Assembly (NCBI GenBank): GCA_016742095.1
Contig: JACVCJ010000004.1
Span: forward strand, 1 to 64,000
Origin: Bacteroidia bacterium
GTDB taxonomy: Bacteria; Bacteroidota; Bacteroidia; CAIKAF01
Direction: 5' to 3'
DNA: 64,000 nucleotides
Positions within the stretch are counted from its first letter, which is position 1, and each line of letters begins with the position of its first letter. The translations under genes were made by a program, and so were the position numbers. The notes under the pieces were generated by a model. It was not told where the DNA came from, did no database searches, and saw only the letters and a program-made list of their open reading frames with translations. This document shows, piece by piece, positions 41,636 to 49,881 of the stretch.

Positions 41636-42088
41636 ATGGGTCAGGCTACTTCATATTTGCAATATTTTCAGCAGTTTGTGGGCAAAAAGCTCGATGCGGA
41701 TGCGCCACCGTTCTCCCGCTGGCTGGACGGCACCCTGCTGCATATTGAACAGGATGCCCTGCGTATGCAGTTCCGCGTACACGAACAGATGCTGAACCCC
41801 ATAGGCCTGATGCACGGCGGCGTACATGCAGCCATCATCGACGAGCTTACCGGCCTGCTGGTAGCCCTGCAACCCCTGGATACCTGGTTTGTGACCGTGA
41901 ACCTGAACGTAGATTTCTTCGGGAAGGTACGTGCCGGCGAACTGGTGACCGGAGAGGCCCGCCTGGTAAAAGCCGGCCGCACCATTATACATGCCGAGTG
42001 TGTATTGAAGAACGAACAGGGTGAAACGGTCAGCCGCGGCACCTGCAACCTGGCCAATACGAACAAGCCCAAAGGAACCCGAGTATAA
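41636..42088 (+). CDS. PaaI-type hot-dog thioesterase
   Basis: The 150-residue protein has the 4HBT/PaaI core: NPIGLMHGGVHAAIIDELTGLLVAL with the Gly-Gly-Val stretch and the Asp-Glu pair, then TVNLNVDFFGKVRAGE and EARLVKAGRTIIHAECVL. It hydrolyses acyl-CoA thioesters in the cytoplasm. The frame is open to 41486, but homology begins at 41636. typA follows after 23 nt, so they may share a transcript. Confidence 0.88.
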   Translation: MGQATSYLQYFQQFVGKKLDADAPPFSRWLDGTLLHIEQDALRMQFRVHEQMLNPIGLMHGGVHAAIIDELTGLLVALQPLDTWFVTVNLNVDFFGKVRAGELVTGEARLVKAGRTIIHAECVLKNEQGETVSRGTCNLANTNKPKGTRV

Positions 42089-42111
42089 CAACGTAATATC
42101 ATACATTCTAT

Positions 42112-43914
42112 ATGAACATCAGAAACATCGCTATTATCGCCCACGTAGACCACGGTAAAACTACGCTGGTGGACAAGATCATGTTCCAGTGCAAACTTTT
42201 CCGTGACAATGAAAATACGGGCGACCTGATCCTGGACAACAATGACCTGGAGCGCGAACGCGGTATTACCATTCTGGCAAAGAACGTTTCCGTAACGTAT
42301 AAAGATACCAAGATCAACATTATCGATACACCGGGCCACGCCGACTTCGGCGGAGAGGTGGAGCGCGTACTGAACATGGCCGACGGCGTACTGCTGCTGG
42401 TGGACGCCTTTGAAGGTCCCATGCCGCAGACCCGCTACGTACTGCAGAAAGCCCTCAGCCTGGGTAAAAAGCCCATCCTGGTGATCAACAAGGTAGATAA
42501 GGAGAACTGTCGCCCCGACGAGGTACACGAACAGGTATTCGATCTTATGTTCAACCTGGGCGCTACCGAAGATCAGCTGGATTTCCCCACCGCGTACGGC
42601 GCCGCCAAGAACGGCTGGATGAGCCTGGACTGGAGAACCCAGACCGAAGATCTCACCGCCCTGCTGGACCTGGTTATTGAACATATTCCCGCCCCGGTAT
42701 ACAAAGAAGGTACCGTACAGCTGCAGATCACCTCGCTGGACTACTCTTCCTTCGTGGGACGTATCGCTATCGGTCGTGTGAACCGCGGTGTTCTCAAGGC
42801 CGGTCAGCCCGTTACCCTGTGTAAACGCGACGGCAGCAAACAAAAGGCCCGTATCAAGGACCTGTATGTATTCGAAGGCCTGGGCCGCGTAAAAGTGGAC
42901 GAGGTACGCTGCGGCGATATCTGTGCCGTAGTGGGACTGGAAAACTTCGATATCGGGGATACCATTGCCGATGCGGAGAACCCGGAACCTATGGAGCCGA
43001 TCGCCATCGACGAACCGACAATGAGCATGCTCTTTACCATCAACAACTCTCCGTTCTTTGGTAAAGAAGGACAATATGTGACCAGCCGCCACATCCGTGA
43101 GCGCCTGATCAAAGAGACCGAGAAAAACCTGGCCCTGCGCGTGGAAGACGGCGAAAGCGCCGATGCCTTTATCGTGTATGGCCGCGGTGTACTGCACCTT
43201 TCCGTACTGATCGAGACCATGCGTCGCGAAGGCTACGAACTGCAGGTAGGTCAGCCCCGCGTGATCGTAAAAGAGATCGACGGCGAAAAGAGCGAACCCG
43301 TAGAGTTCCTTACCGTAGATGCCCCGGAAGAGGCCGCCGGTAAAGTGATCGAACTGGTTACCCGTCGCAAGGGCGAACTGAAGGTAATGGAGCCGAAAGG
43401 CGATCTGCAGCACCTGGAATTCGAAATTCCTTCACGCGGTATCATCGGTCTGCGTACCGACGTACTGAACGTGAGTGCCGGTGAGGCCATCATGGCGCAC
43501 CGCTTTAAAGCCTACGAACCCTGGAAGGGCGCCATCCCGGGCCGTAACAACGGTTCCCTGATCTCCGGCGAAACCGGTGAGACCTATGCCTATTCCATCG
43601 ATAAACTGCAGGACCGCGGTAGCTTCTTCATCGATCCGGGTGACGAGGTGTACGAAGGACAGGTGATCGGCGCGCATACCCGCGATAACGACCTGGTGGT
43701 GAACGTAACCAAGAGTAAAAAACTCACCAATATGCGTGCCAGCGGTTCAGATGATAAAATGCGCATTGCCCCGGCCATTAAATTCTCGCTGGAAGAATGT
43801 ATGGAGTACATCCAGAAAGACGAGTACGTGGAAGTAACGCCTAAAAGCCTGCGTCTGCGCAAGATCTACCTGAACGAGAACGACCGTAAACGTTTCGGTT
43901 CCAAAGAAGAATAA
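42112..43914 (+). CDS. typA: Translational GTPase TypA/BipA
   Basis: The 600-residue protein has the GTPase motifs [18 protein letters not shown] and NKVDKENC, with RGITI for switch 1, followed by domain II and the EF-G-like and C-terminal domains ([11 protein letters not shown]-type, RGIIGLRTD). TypA assists ribosome assembly and stress growth. Length and all motifs are regular. The product is cytoplasmic. A strong terminator follows at 43937-43975. Confidence 0.97.
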   Translation: MNIRNIAIIAHVDHGKTTLVDKIMFQCKLFRDNENTGDLILDNNDLERERGITILAKNVSVTYKDTKINIIDTPGHADFGGEVERVLNMADGVLLLVDAFEGPMPQTRYVLQKALSLGKKPILVINKVDKENCRPDEVHEQVFDLMFNLGATEDQLDFPTAYGAAKNGWMSLDWRTQTEDLTALLDLVIEHIPAPVYKEGTVQLQITSLDYSSFVGRIAIGRVNRGVLKAGQPVTLCKRDGSKQKARIKDLYVFEGLGRVKVDEVRCGDICAVVGLENFDIGDTIADAENPEPMEPIAIDEPTMSMLFTINNSPFFGKEGQYVTSRHIRERLIKETEKNLALRVEDGESADAFIVYGRGVLHLSVLIETMRREGYELQVGQPRVIVKEIDGEKSEPVEFLTVDAPEEAAGKVIELVTRRKGELKVMEPKGDLQHLEFEIPSRGIIGLRTDVLNVSAGEAIMAHRFKAYEPWKGAIPGRNNGSLISGETGETYAYSIDKLQDRGSFFIDPGDEVYEGQVIGAHTRDNDLVVNVTKSKKLTNMRASGSDDKMRIAPAIKFSLEECMEYIQKDEYVEVTPKSLRLRKIYLNENDRKRFGSKEE

Positions 43915-43936
43915 TTCCACACGGAATAAAATACAG

Positions 43937-43975
43937 AAAGGCTGTTTCGCGATAAGCGGGACGGCCTTTTTTTGT
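43937..43975 (+). terminator. Terminator after typA
   Basis: AAAGGCTGTTTCGC pairs with GCGGGACGGCCTTT through its full length with some G-T pairs; a T-run follows. Confidence 0.85.
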
Positions 43976-44015
43976 TTGTAGGCGGAATGTTACCTTTACG
44001 CAACACAATACCCCT

Positions 44016-44627
44016 ATGAAACAGGCACACTATGTATCCGGACTTTTTATTGCCGTTTTTGTAACGCTGCACCTGCTCAATCACCTGTTTGCCCTGGGCG
44101 GGGCCGAAGCGCACATTGCCTTTATGGACGAGATCCGTAAGGTATACCGCCACCGCTCCGTAGAGTCGTTGTTACAGGCTGCCGTGGCCGTGCAGGTGAT
44201 CTCCGGGATACGCCTTTTCTTTCATAAACGTAAAACGGCCCGTGGTTTCTGGGAGAAATTACAGATATGGAGCGGATCGTACCTGGCTGTATTCTTTATG
44301 ATACATATTACCGCGGTACTGGCCGGCCGTTCGGTACTGAAACTCGATACCAATTTTTACTTCGGTGTGGCCGGGCTCAACAGCTTCCCAGTAAACCTGT
44401 TCTTTATTCCCTATTATGCACTGGCCATCCTGGGATTCTTTGCCCATGTGGCGGCCATTCACCACAGCAAAATGCAGGCTTCTGTACTGGGATTAAAGCC
44501 GGAAACGCAGTCGAAGATCATCCTGGGAACAGGCGCTGTACTCACCCTGTTTATTTTCTGCGGACTCACGAACTATTTCCGCGGGGTGGAGATACCGGAG
44601 GCCTACCGGGTGCTGACGGGAAAATAA
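44016..44627 (+). CDS. Five-helix membrane protein, possibly cytochrome b-like
   Basis: The 203-residue protein has five likely transmembrane helices with several His inside or near them (LHLLNHLF, MIHIT, HVAAIHHS), arranged as in succinate dehydrogenase / fumarate reductase membrane anchors, which bind heme by helix His. No flavoprotein or Fe-S subunit gene is next to it. The heme role is inference from the His pattern. It stands alone after the typA terminator; 44628-44873 after it holds no gene. Confidence 0.7.
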   Translation: MKQAHYVSGLFIAVFVTLHLLNHLFALGGAEAHIAFMDEIRKVYRHRSVESLLQAAVAVQVISGIRLFFHKRKTARGFWEKLQIWSGSYLAVFFMIHITAVLAGRSVLKLDTNFYFGVAGLNSFPVNLFFIPYYALAILGFFAHVAAIHHSKMQASVLGLKPETQSKIILGTGAVLTLFIFCGLTNYFRGVEIPEAYRVLTGK

Positions 44628-44873
44628 AGTCCCCCGGGGTCACGCAGGACGCACACATGCCCCGGAGGAACTTATTACTTGGGTAATTGCAAGTTAGAGT
44701 ATATGTTCCCGGGTTCCAATGACAAGAAAAGTGCTTTATAAGGCCGTAGAAAGGGGTTTGGGCCTGCATTTCAGGAAGTAATGAGGCCTCAAATAGGGTT
44801 TAATTATTTTATGATCAGATGTTTATGGGATCAGATGAGTTTGCGGGTTTGTCGCAGCCCGTTCACTCAGTAT

Positions 44874-45278
44874 CTATTCCCACACGCCCGGATTGATGTT
44901 CTTATCCGTGCGGTTGTCCCAGAGATGGTCGCAGTCGAAGCAGCGGAATTCATCGTAATAGCTCTTTTTTTCTACCGGTACCACCAGGGTATTGGCCGAG
45001 CCGCAGTTGGGGCAGGGCAGGGCATAGCTCAGGTCTTCCTCTTCGTACAGGGAATGGCTCTGTAAAAAACGGCCCAGCAGCTCGCGGGCCTTTTCTTCGT
45101 CGGCGTGGCGTACGTAAATTTTAATGCCGCCCGTGGCCAGGTTGCTGAAGGGATAAATGGTATTGATGTTCTCGTCGCGGATAAAGGCCTGCATTCCTTC
45201 GCTGCGCAGTAAACCTGCGAACAGGTTGGCCTCGATGGCCGAAAAGAAGCGGTATAGCAGTGCCAGTTCCTCGTTCAT
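44874..45278 (-). CDS. DUF2007 protein with zinc-ribbon-like C-terminus
   Basis: The 134-residue protein has a DUF2007 domain (LYRFFSAIEANLFAGLLRSEGM, GGIKIYVRHADEEKARELL) and ends in CPNCG ... CFDCDHLW, two Cys pairs that fit a zinc ribbon. DUF2007 is described as a putative signal-transducing or degradation-related domain; function unknown. The start touches the stop of era (1-nt overlap), so the two are coupled. Confidence 0.85.
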   Translation of the reverse strand: MNEELALLYRFFSAIEANLFAGLLRSEGMQAFIRDENINTIYPFSNLATGGIKIYVRHADEEKARELLGRFLQSHSLYEEEDLSYALPCPNCGSANTLVVPVEKKSYYDEFRCFDCDHLWDNRTDKNINPGVWE

Positions 45279-46174
45279 CAGTATCCGAAGCCTTTTAAAA
45301 GATGTTCGTTCTGGCGCCAGTTGTCCTTCACTTTTACAAAGATCTCGAGGTACACTTTTTTATCCAGGAAGTCCTCGATGTCCTTGCGTGCCTCGCTGGC
45401 CACCTGTTTCAGCGAACTTCCGCCGCGACCGATCACAATGGGCTTCTGCGATTCGCGCTCCACGTAGATCAGGGCCCGTATGCGGTCCATATCGTCGCCT
45501 TCCTTGTATTCTTCAATGCCCACTTCGCAGCAGTAGGGGATCTCCTGTTTGTAGTGCAGGAATATTTTCTCGCGGATGATCTCCGTTACAAAAAAGCGCA
45601 GGGGGCGGTCGCTCAGGAATTCTTTATCGAAATACGGGGGTGATTCCGGCAGTTTGTCCAGCAGAGTGTTCAGCAGTACGTCGATGCCCATTCCGCTTAC
45701 GGCAGATATCGGTATCACCGTGGCAAAAGGCATCTGTTCTTCCCAGTAGGCTTTCAGCGCGGCTATTTCTTCTTCGTTCTTCAGGTCGCACTTGTTCAGC
45801 GCTACAATTACGGGACAGTTCAGTTTGGCCAGGCTGGCGATCACTTTCACGTATTTGCCTTCCAGTTCCGAATCCTTGATGCGGTCGCCGGCTTCTACCA
45901 CCAGCATGGCAATATCGGCATCGCTCAGCGCTTCGTCCACAAAGGCCATCATGCGTTCGTGCAGGCGGTATTTGGGGTCGAGGATGCCCGGCGTATCGTT
46001 AAAGATCATCTGGTAATCGTCGCTGTTGGCCAGACCGGTGATGCGGTGCCGGGTGGTCTGTGCCTTGGCCGAAACAATGCTGAGCTTGTCTCCCATGAGC
46101 GTATTCATCAATGTGGACTTGCCTACATTGGGTTTACCCAGTATATTGATGAATCCTGCCTTGTGATTTTTCAT
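45278..46174 (-). CDS. era: GTPase Era
   Basis: The 298-residue protein has GKPNVGKSTL (G1), TTRHRITG (G2 region), DTPGI (G3) and NKCDLK (G4), then the C-terminal KH domain (ALIYVERESQKPIVIGRGGSSLK). It takes part in maturation of 16S rRNA and the 30S subunit. The ATG at 46174 is the homology start; a promoter-like box lies 8 nt upstream. It is divergent from the aspartate kinase gene. Confidence 0.96.
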   Translation of the reverse strand: MKNHKAGFINILGKPNVGKSTLMNTLMGDKLSIVSAKAQTTRHRITGLANSDDYQMIFNDTPGILDPKYRLHERMMAFVDEALSDADIAMLVVEAGDRIKDSELEGKYVKVIASLAKLNCPVIVALNKCDLKNEEEIAALKAYWEEQMPFATVIPISAVSGMGIDVLLNTLLDKLPESPPYFDKEFLSDRPLRFFVTEIIREKIFLHYKQEIPYCCEVGIEEYKEGDDMDRIRALIYVERESQKPIVIGRGGSSLKQVASEARKDIEDFLDKKVYLEIFVKVKDNWRQNEHLLKGFGY

Positions 46175-46182
46175 ATTCTGTG

Positions 46183-46190
46183 CAAAGATA
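46183..46190 (-). promoter_or_regulatory. TATCTTTG -7 element before era
   Basis: On the minus strand an exact TAnnTTTG, 8 nt from the ATG at 46174. It implies a very short leader if used. No well-spaced -33 is visible. Confidence 0.4.
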
Positions 46191-46259
46191 CGCAATTTTA
46201 GTGCGTTTTAACCCAAAAACAGGAAGCGCGTTTCCGGCAAAATTTACACCTTTGCAGCT

Positions 46260-47540
46260 ATGTACAAAGTATTTAAATTCGGGGGGGCATCGGTAAAAGA
46301 TGCGGGATCGGTTCGGAATGTGGCACAAATTATCCGCGATCACAAGGGGGACGACCAGTTGCTCTGCGTGGTCTCTGCCATGGCCAAGACCACCAATGCC
46401 CTCGAACTACTGGTACAGCAGGCCCGTGCATCCAAAGGGAAGGAATTACCCGCGCTGGACACCCTGCGCAATTTTCACCTGGACATTGTACAGGAACTGG
46501 GCTTGGATGCCGGAATAAGTGCCGAACTGGAGGAAACCTTTACCGAAATACGGGTCGTATGCAGCACGGAATCGGAAAATGAATACAATTATTTTTACGA
46601 TCAGATCGTATCCCAGGGCGAAATACTGTCTACCAAGATCGTAGCGCGCTACCTGCAGCACATCGGCGTGCCGGCCATTTATAAGGATGCGGGCGGACTG
46701 ATCCGTACCGATGCCACTTACCGCGAGGGTAAGGTGAACTGGCCCGTGACGCAGCACCTGATTGAGACCCAGGTAAAAGTGCTGCTCGAAGGGGAAGCAC
46801 ACCGTAACAACGTGATCATTACCCAGGGTTTTACCGCCAAAACCTCGGAAGGAGCCCGGGTTACGCTGGGCCGCGAAGGGTCTGACTATTCCGCCGCCAT
46901 TTTTGCCTATTGCCTGGATGCGGAGGAAGTGACCATCTGGAAAGACGTGCCGGGCATCCTCAATGCCGATCCCAAACTGTTCCCCGATGCACAGCTGTTC
47001 AACCGTCTTTCGTATACCGATGCCATCGAACTGGCCTATTACGGGGCAACGGTGATCCACCCCAAGACCATAAAACCGCTGCAGAACAAGAACATCGTGC
47101 TGCGCGTACGTTCCTTCCTGAATCCTTCGGCGCCGGGTACTGTGGTAGAAAATGAAGAAATATTCGGACTGCTGCCTTCGTTCATCATTAAAAAGAACCA
47201 GGCACTGATCTCTATTTCACCCCGGGATTTTTCCTTTATTATGGAGGAAAACCTGGGACAACTGTTCACCCTGCTGGCCACACACCGCATAAAAGTGAAC
47301 CTGATGCAGCACAGCGCCATTAGTTTTAGTATATGTATCGATAACGACCCGATGCGGGTGCCCGGCGTGCTGGAACAACTGAAAGAGAATTACGTTACAG
47401 AGTTCCGCGATAACCTGGAGCTGATAACTATACGCAATTACAATGAGGCCCTGGTAGAGCGTTTCATGCGCGGACGTACGCTTTTTGCCGAGCAGAAGAA
47501 CGATCACACGGTGCGCCTGGTGCTCAGTTCCGGGAACTGA
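46260..47540 (+). CDS. lysC: Aspartate kinase (monofunctional)
   Basis: The 426-residue protein has the aspartokinase start KVFKFGGASV, then VVSAMAKTTNALE, TLGREGSDYSAAIFAY, WKDVPGIL and ELAYYGATVIHPKTI. The C-terminal third (about 310-426) is an ACT regulatory region, which usually senses lysine or threonine. It makes aspartyl phosphate in the synthesis of lysine, threonine and methionine. No homoserine dehydrogenase part is attached. The gene symbol is by family resemblance. Its 3' end overlaps the convergent gene at 47504 by 37 nt. Confidence 0.93.
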   Translation: MYKVFKFGGASVKDAGSVRNVAQIIRDHKGDDQLLCVVSAMAKTTNALELLVQQARASKGKELPALDTLRNFHLDIVQELGLDAGISAELEETFTEIRVVCSTESENEYNYFYDQIVSQGEILSTKIVARYLQHIGVPAIYKDAGGLIRTDATYREGKVNWPVTQHLIETQVKVLLEGEAHRNNVIITQGFTAKTSEGARVTLGREGSDYSAAIFAYCLDAEEVTIWKDVPGILNADPKLFPDAQLFNRLSYTDAIELAYYGATVIHPKTIKPLQNKNIVLRVRSFLNPSAPGTVVENEEIFGLLPSFIIKKNQALISISPRDFSFIMEENLGQLFTLLATHRIKVNLMQHSAISFSICIDNDPMRVPGVLEQLKENYVTEFRDNLELITIRNYNEALVERFMRGRTLFAEQKNDHTVRLVLSSGN

Positions 47541-47788
47541 AACGGCATGCTTTCCGTGGAAATGCGCAGGTGAGGGCCGGTAATGCTGATCATGCGGGCT
47601 ACTTCGGCCTTGTTGCGGATGGGCTGCGATCCCATGCAGAGTTCCTCTCCCGCGGAGCTGTACAGGCGTATGCGTATCCAGCGGTTCACATAGTTGCGTA
47701 TGCCGCTGCTGACCTGTTCCTCCACTTCTTCTACCTGCATGATGATGTCTGCATACGCGAAATGCTGTACATTCCTGCCGGAAGTGTA
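47504..47788 (-). pseudogene. C-terminal half of a membrane gene split by an amber codon
   Basis: The frame following the TAG at 47789-47791 continues in the same phase with plausible protein: YTSGRNVQHFAYADIIM, then VEEVEEQVSSGIRNYVNRWI and SITGPHLRIS. The first ATG after the stop is at 47740, giving a 78-residue piece. Because both halves are in one frame and the sequence between stop and ATG reads like coding DNA, I take this as the second half of one 185-residue protein (two membrane helices, then a PH-like or beta domain). Alternatively a separate gene starts at 47740. The 3' end overlaps lysC by 37 nt. Confidence 0.55.
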
Positions 47789-48058
47789 CTATTCGAGGTG
47801 TTCCTCGTAAAAACGGATGCCCGCATTGGTTTTGCGGCCCAGCAGCCAGAGAAAACGTGTAAACCATAGCGAAAGTCCTGTGAGTACGATAAAAAGCAGG
47901 CTCACGGCGGCCCGGTCGTTTTCGGCAATGCGGTCGCCTGTCCAGGGCAGTACCATGCAAAAAGCGAACAATGCACTGATAAGCGCAAAGCTCCCCACGG
48001 AAAACAGCACAAAAAAACCGTAGGCCCGCGAAGGCTTCAGATGGAAAACAGGTGTCAT
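47789..48058 (-). CDS. N-terminal half of the same membrane gene (two helices)
   Basis: The 89-residue product has two membrane helices (about 12-36 and 47-69) and ends FYEEHLE before a TAG. In related two-helix proteins the part after the second helix normally continues into a soluble domain, and here such a sequence follows in frame (47504-47788). So this is either a truncated protein caused by one nonsense base, a sequencing error, or a case of stop read-through. No family name is known to me. Confidence 0.6.
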   Translation of the reverse strand: MTPVFHLKPSRAYGFFVLFSVGSFALISALFAFCMVLPWTGDRIAENDRAAVSLLFIVLTGLSLWFTRFLWLLGRKTNAGIRFYEEHLE

Positions 48059-48110
48059 ACGGCAAATCTACCCTGCGGCTGCGCCACGGCACCTAATGCA
48101 AATGCAGTAA

Positions 48111-49043
48111 TTATTTCTTCGTATAGTAATCCCAGGCCGCTTTGCTCATGGCCGCGATGGCATCTTCGCAAACTTCGCTCTTTTCGGTGGTATTACTCAC
48201 AAATACGGCTATGATCAGGGCTTGCCCGTCCGGCAGTATAATAACGCCGGCATCGTTCACGGCGGCGGTAATGCCTTTATCGTTGGTGCCGGAACTGCCT
48301 GTTTTGTGGCCCACCACGGTGCCTTCGGGCAGTTGGCCTTTTATACGGCGCGGCCCGGTGGTGCTTTCCGTGAGCATCTGCCACAGCAGGTCGCGGTTTG
48401 CTTCCGTAAGCGCATTGCCCTTGTAGAACTTTTCGAATACCTGTACCATGGCAAACGGTGTGCTCCGGTTTGTGAACTGGGTTTCCCAGTCGCGGTGCAT
48501 TTCTGCCTCGGTAGCTACAATGGCCATGTCTTTTATTCCCAGGCTGTGGATGTGATCATTTACGTAACGTGGTCCGCCTAATAAACGGAACATAAAATCG
48601 CAGCCGCTGTTATCGCTCTGTGATACGGTATACCGCATGATCTCTTTCAGCGGGAGTTCAGCCCCGTTCGGATGATCGTCGCGTATCGGGCTCCAGGAGC
48701 CGGGCAGCAGGTCGGCTTTGGCTATTTTGTGTTTTGCATCTATCGCTAATTTGCCCTCTTCGCAGGCATGCAGTACGGCCAGCGACAGCGGAAATTTGAA
48801 CACGCTCTGCATCGGGTAATGGCCGGCGCCGTTCAGGGTAAGCGTATCTCCGTTGCCCGTGTGCTTCAGGGCAAAACCGATATTGCCTTTAAAGTTGCCT
48901 GCCATCTGCTGCAGTTCTTTACGGAGCGAATCGATACCTGCGGTTTTCTGAACCGGTTCTGTGATTTTTTCTTTGGCTGCGGGTGTATTGCACGAAGTCG
49001 TTATGCACAGCAGTGCCAGGGATACTATATATACGTTTTTCAT
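48111..49043 (-). CDS. Class A beta-lactamase, subclass A2-like
   Basis: The 310-residue protein has a lipoprotein-like signal (ITTSC). The active-site motifs of class A are all present: SVFK with Ser80, SDN at 143-145, a Glu-rich omega segment TEAEMHRDWETQF that suits the PER / CblA / CfxA group (A2), and HKTGSSGT near residue 247. It would hydrolyse beta-lactams, mainly cephalosporins in known A2 members. It looks like a chromosomal enzyme, with no mobile element near. The ATG at 49043 is chosen for the signal. Confidence 0.9.
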   Translation of the reverse strand: MKNVYIVSLALLCITTSCNTPAAKEKITEPVQKTAGIDSLRKELQQMAGNFKGNIGFALKHTGNGDTLTLNGAGHYPMQSVFKFPLSLAVLHACEEGKLAIDAKHKIAKADLLPGSWSPIRDDHPNGAELPLKEIMRYTVSQSDNSGCDFMFRLLGGPRYVNDHIHSLGIKDMAIVATEAEMHRDWETQFTNRSTPFAMVQVFEKFYKGNALTEANRDLLWQMLTESTTGPRRIKGQLPEGTVVGHKTGSSGTNDKGITAAVNDAGVIILPDGQALIIAVFVSNTTEKSEVCEDAIAAMSKAAWDYYTKK

Positions 49044-49117
49044 GAGATGCGGAATAATGCTCTCAAAAATACGCAGGTATTTCCGGTAAAAACAGGTTTT
49101 TGAAAAAGAAATCCGGA

Positions 49118-49648
49118 TCAGGCCTCCCACTCGGAGCGGAACAGCTCAAAAAGCTGCGGATTACGGTCTTTCAGGGCGTTCAGATCGTCTTCTTCCCATT
49201 CCATACCGGCCGGGTCTTCGCGGAAATCGATGTCGCGGTTGCGTTCGTCGTCCTCGATGTCCTTTTCGGTACGTTCTTCGTACACTTCGGCGGCCAGGTA
49301 GTTGAATTCCTCCCAGTCCAGGCTGTCGAGCAGTTTTTCTTTGGAAAGGGCCACCAGGGAATCGGGCTCGGCCACGGCCTTCTCAAAAACGTCTTTCCCG
49401 CGGGTAATGAGCCAGGCCCGGAAGTCCATGAAACCATCGTCGGAACAGCCTCCGTGTATGGTATAAGCGGCCGCCCAGAGGTCCCAGGTATAGGCGCGGT
49501 CCATCTGCTCGAGAAAAATATTGTGAAAATCCACCAGGTCGCCGGTAGACTGTTCATTGAGTGCATTATACAAAAGTTCCATCTGGGTTTCGATGCGCTC
49601 GGCGCCAACGGTGGGCTGAATGAGGTCCCAGAATTGCTGTTCGTTCAT
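49118..49648 (-). CDS. DUF4240 protein
   Basis: The 176-residue acidic cytoplasmic protein fits DUF4240: NEQQFWDLIQ at the start, LWAAAYTIHGGCSDDGFMDFRAWLI and ITRGKDVFEKAVAEPDSL. The end is very rich in Glu and Asp. Function unknown; the family is often linked with molybdate- or immunity-like gene contexts but nothing here supports either. It stands before the beta-lactamase on the same strand with a gap of 74 nt. Confidence 0.85.
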   Translation of the reverse strand: MNEQQFWDLIQPTVGAERIETQMELLYNALNEQSTGDLVDFHNIFLEQMDRAYTWDLWAAAYTIHGGCSDDGFMDFRAWLITRGKDVFEKAVAEPDSLVALSKEKLLDSLDWEEFNYLAAEVYEERTEKDIEDDERNRDIDFREDPAGMEWEEDDLNALKDRNPQLFELFRSEWEA

Positions 49649-49825
49649 TGTTATCTGAAATTGAGCTCAAATCTAAGATATTTTGGTGGTATTCTGCAGA
49701 TATTTATCTGCTTCTGTGTGAAGGAATTGTTAGGTGGTCCGGAAGTCCGGAGTGAAGAGTAATGAGTGAAGGGGCCGGGGTCCGAACATCCGGACTTCGG
49801 AATAGAGCGTAAAGCTAAAGGCTCA

Positions 49826-49857
49826 TGAAAAAACCCGCGCAGCGGACTGCACGGGTT
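49826..49857 (-). terminator. Terminator after the M16 protease gene
   Basis: On the minus strand AACCCGTGCAG pairs with CTGCGCGGGTT and a T-run follows. Confidence 0.85.
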
Positions 49858-49881
49858 CTTTTATTGCGATTGGGTTTATTT

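Noticed and set aside
41668-43413. 581-codon minus-strand frame
   Set aside because: Antisense of typA and the thioesterase, both with strong family motifs.
47217-48092. 291-codon minus-strand frame overlapping lysC
   Set aside because: No domain; the competing frame has membrane helices and coding character.
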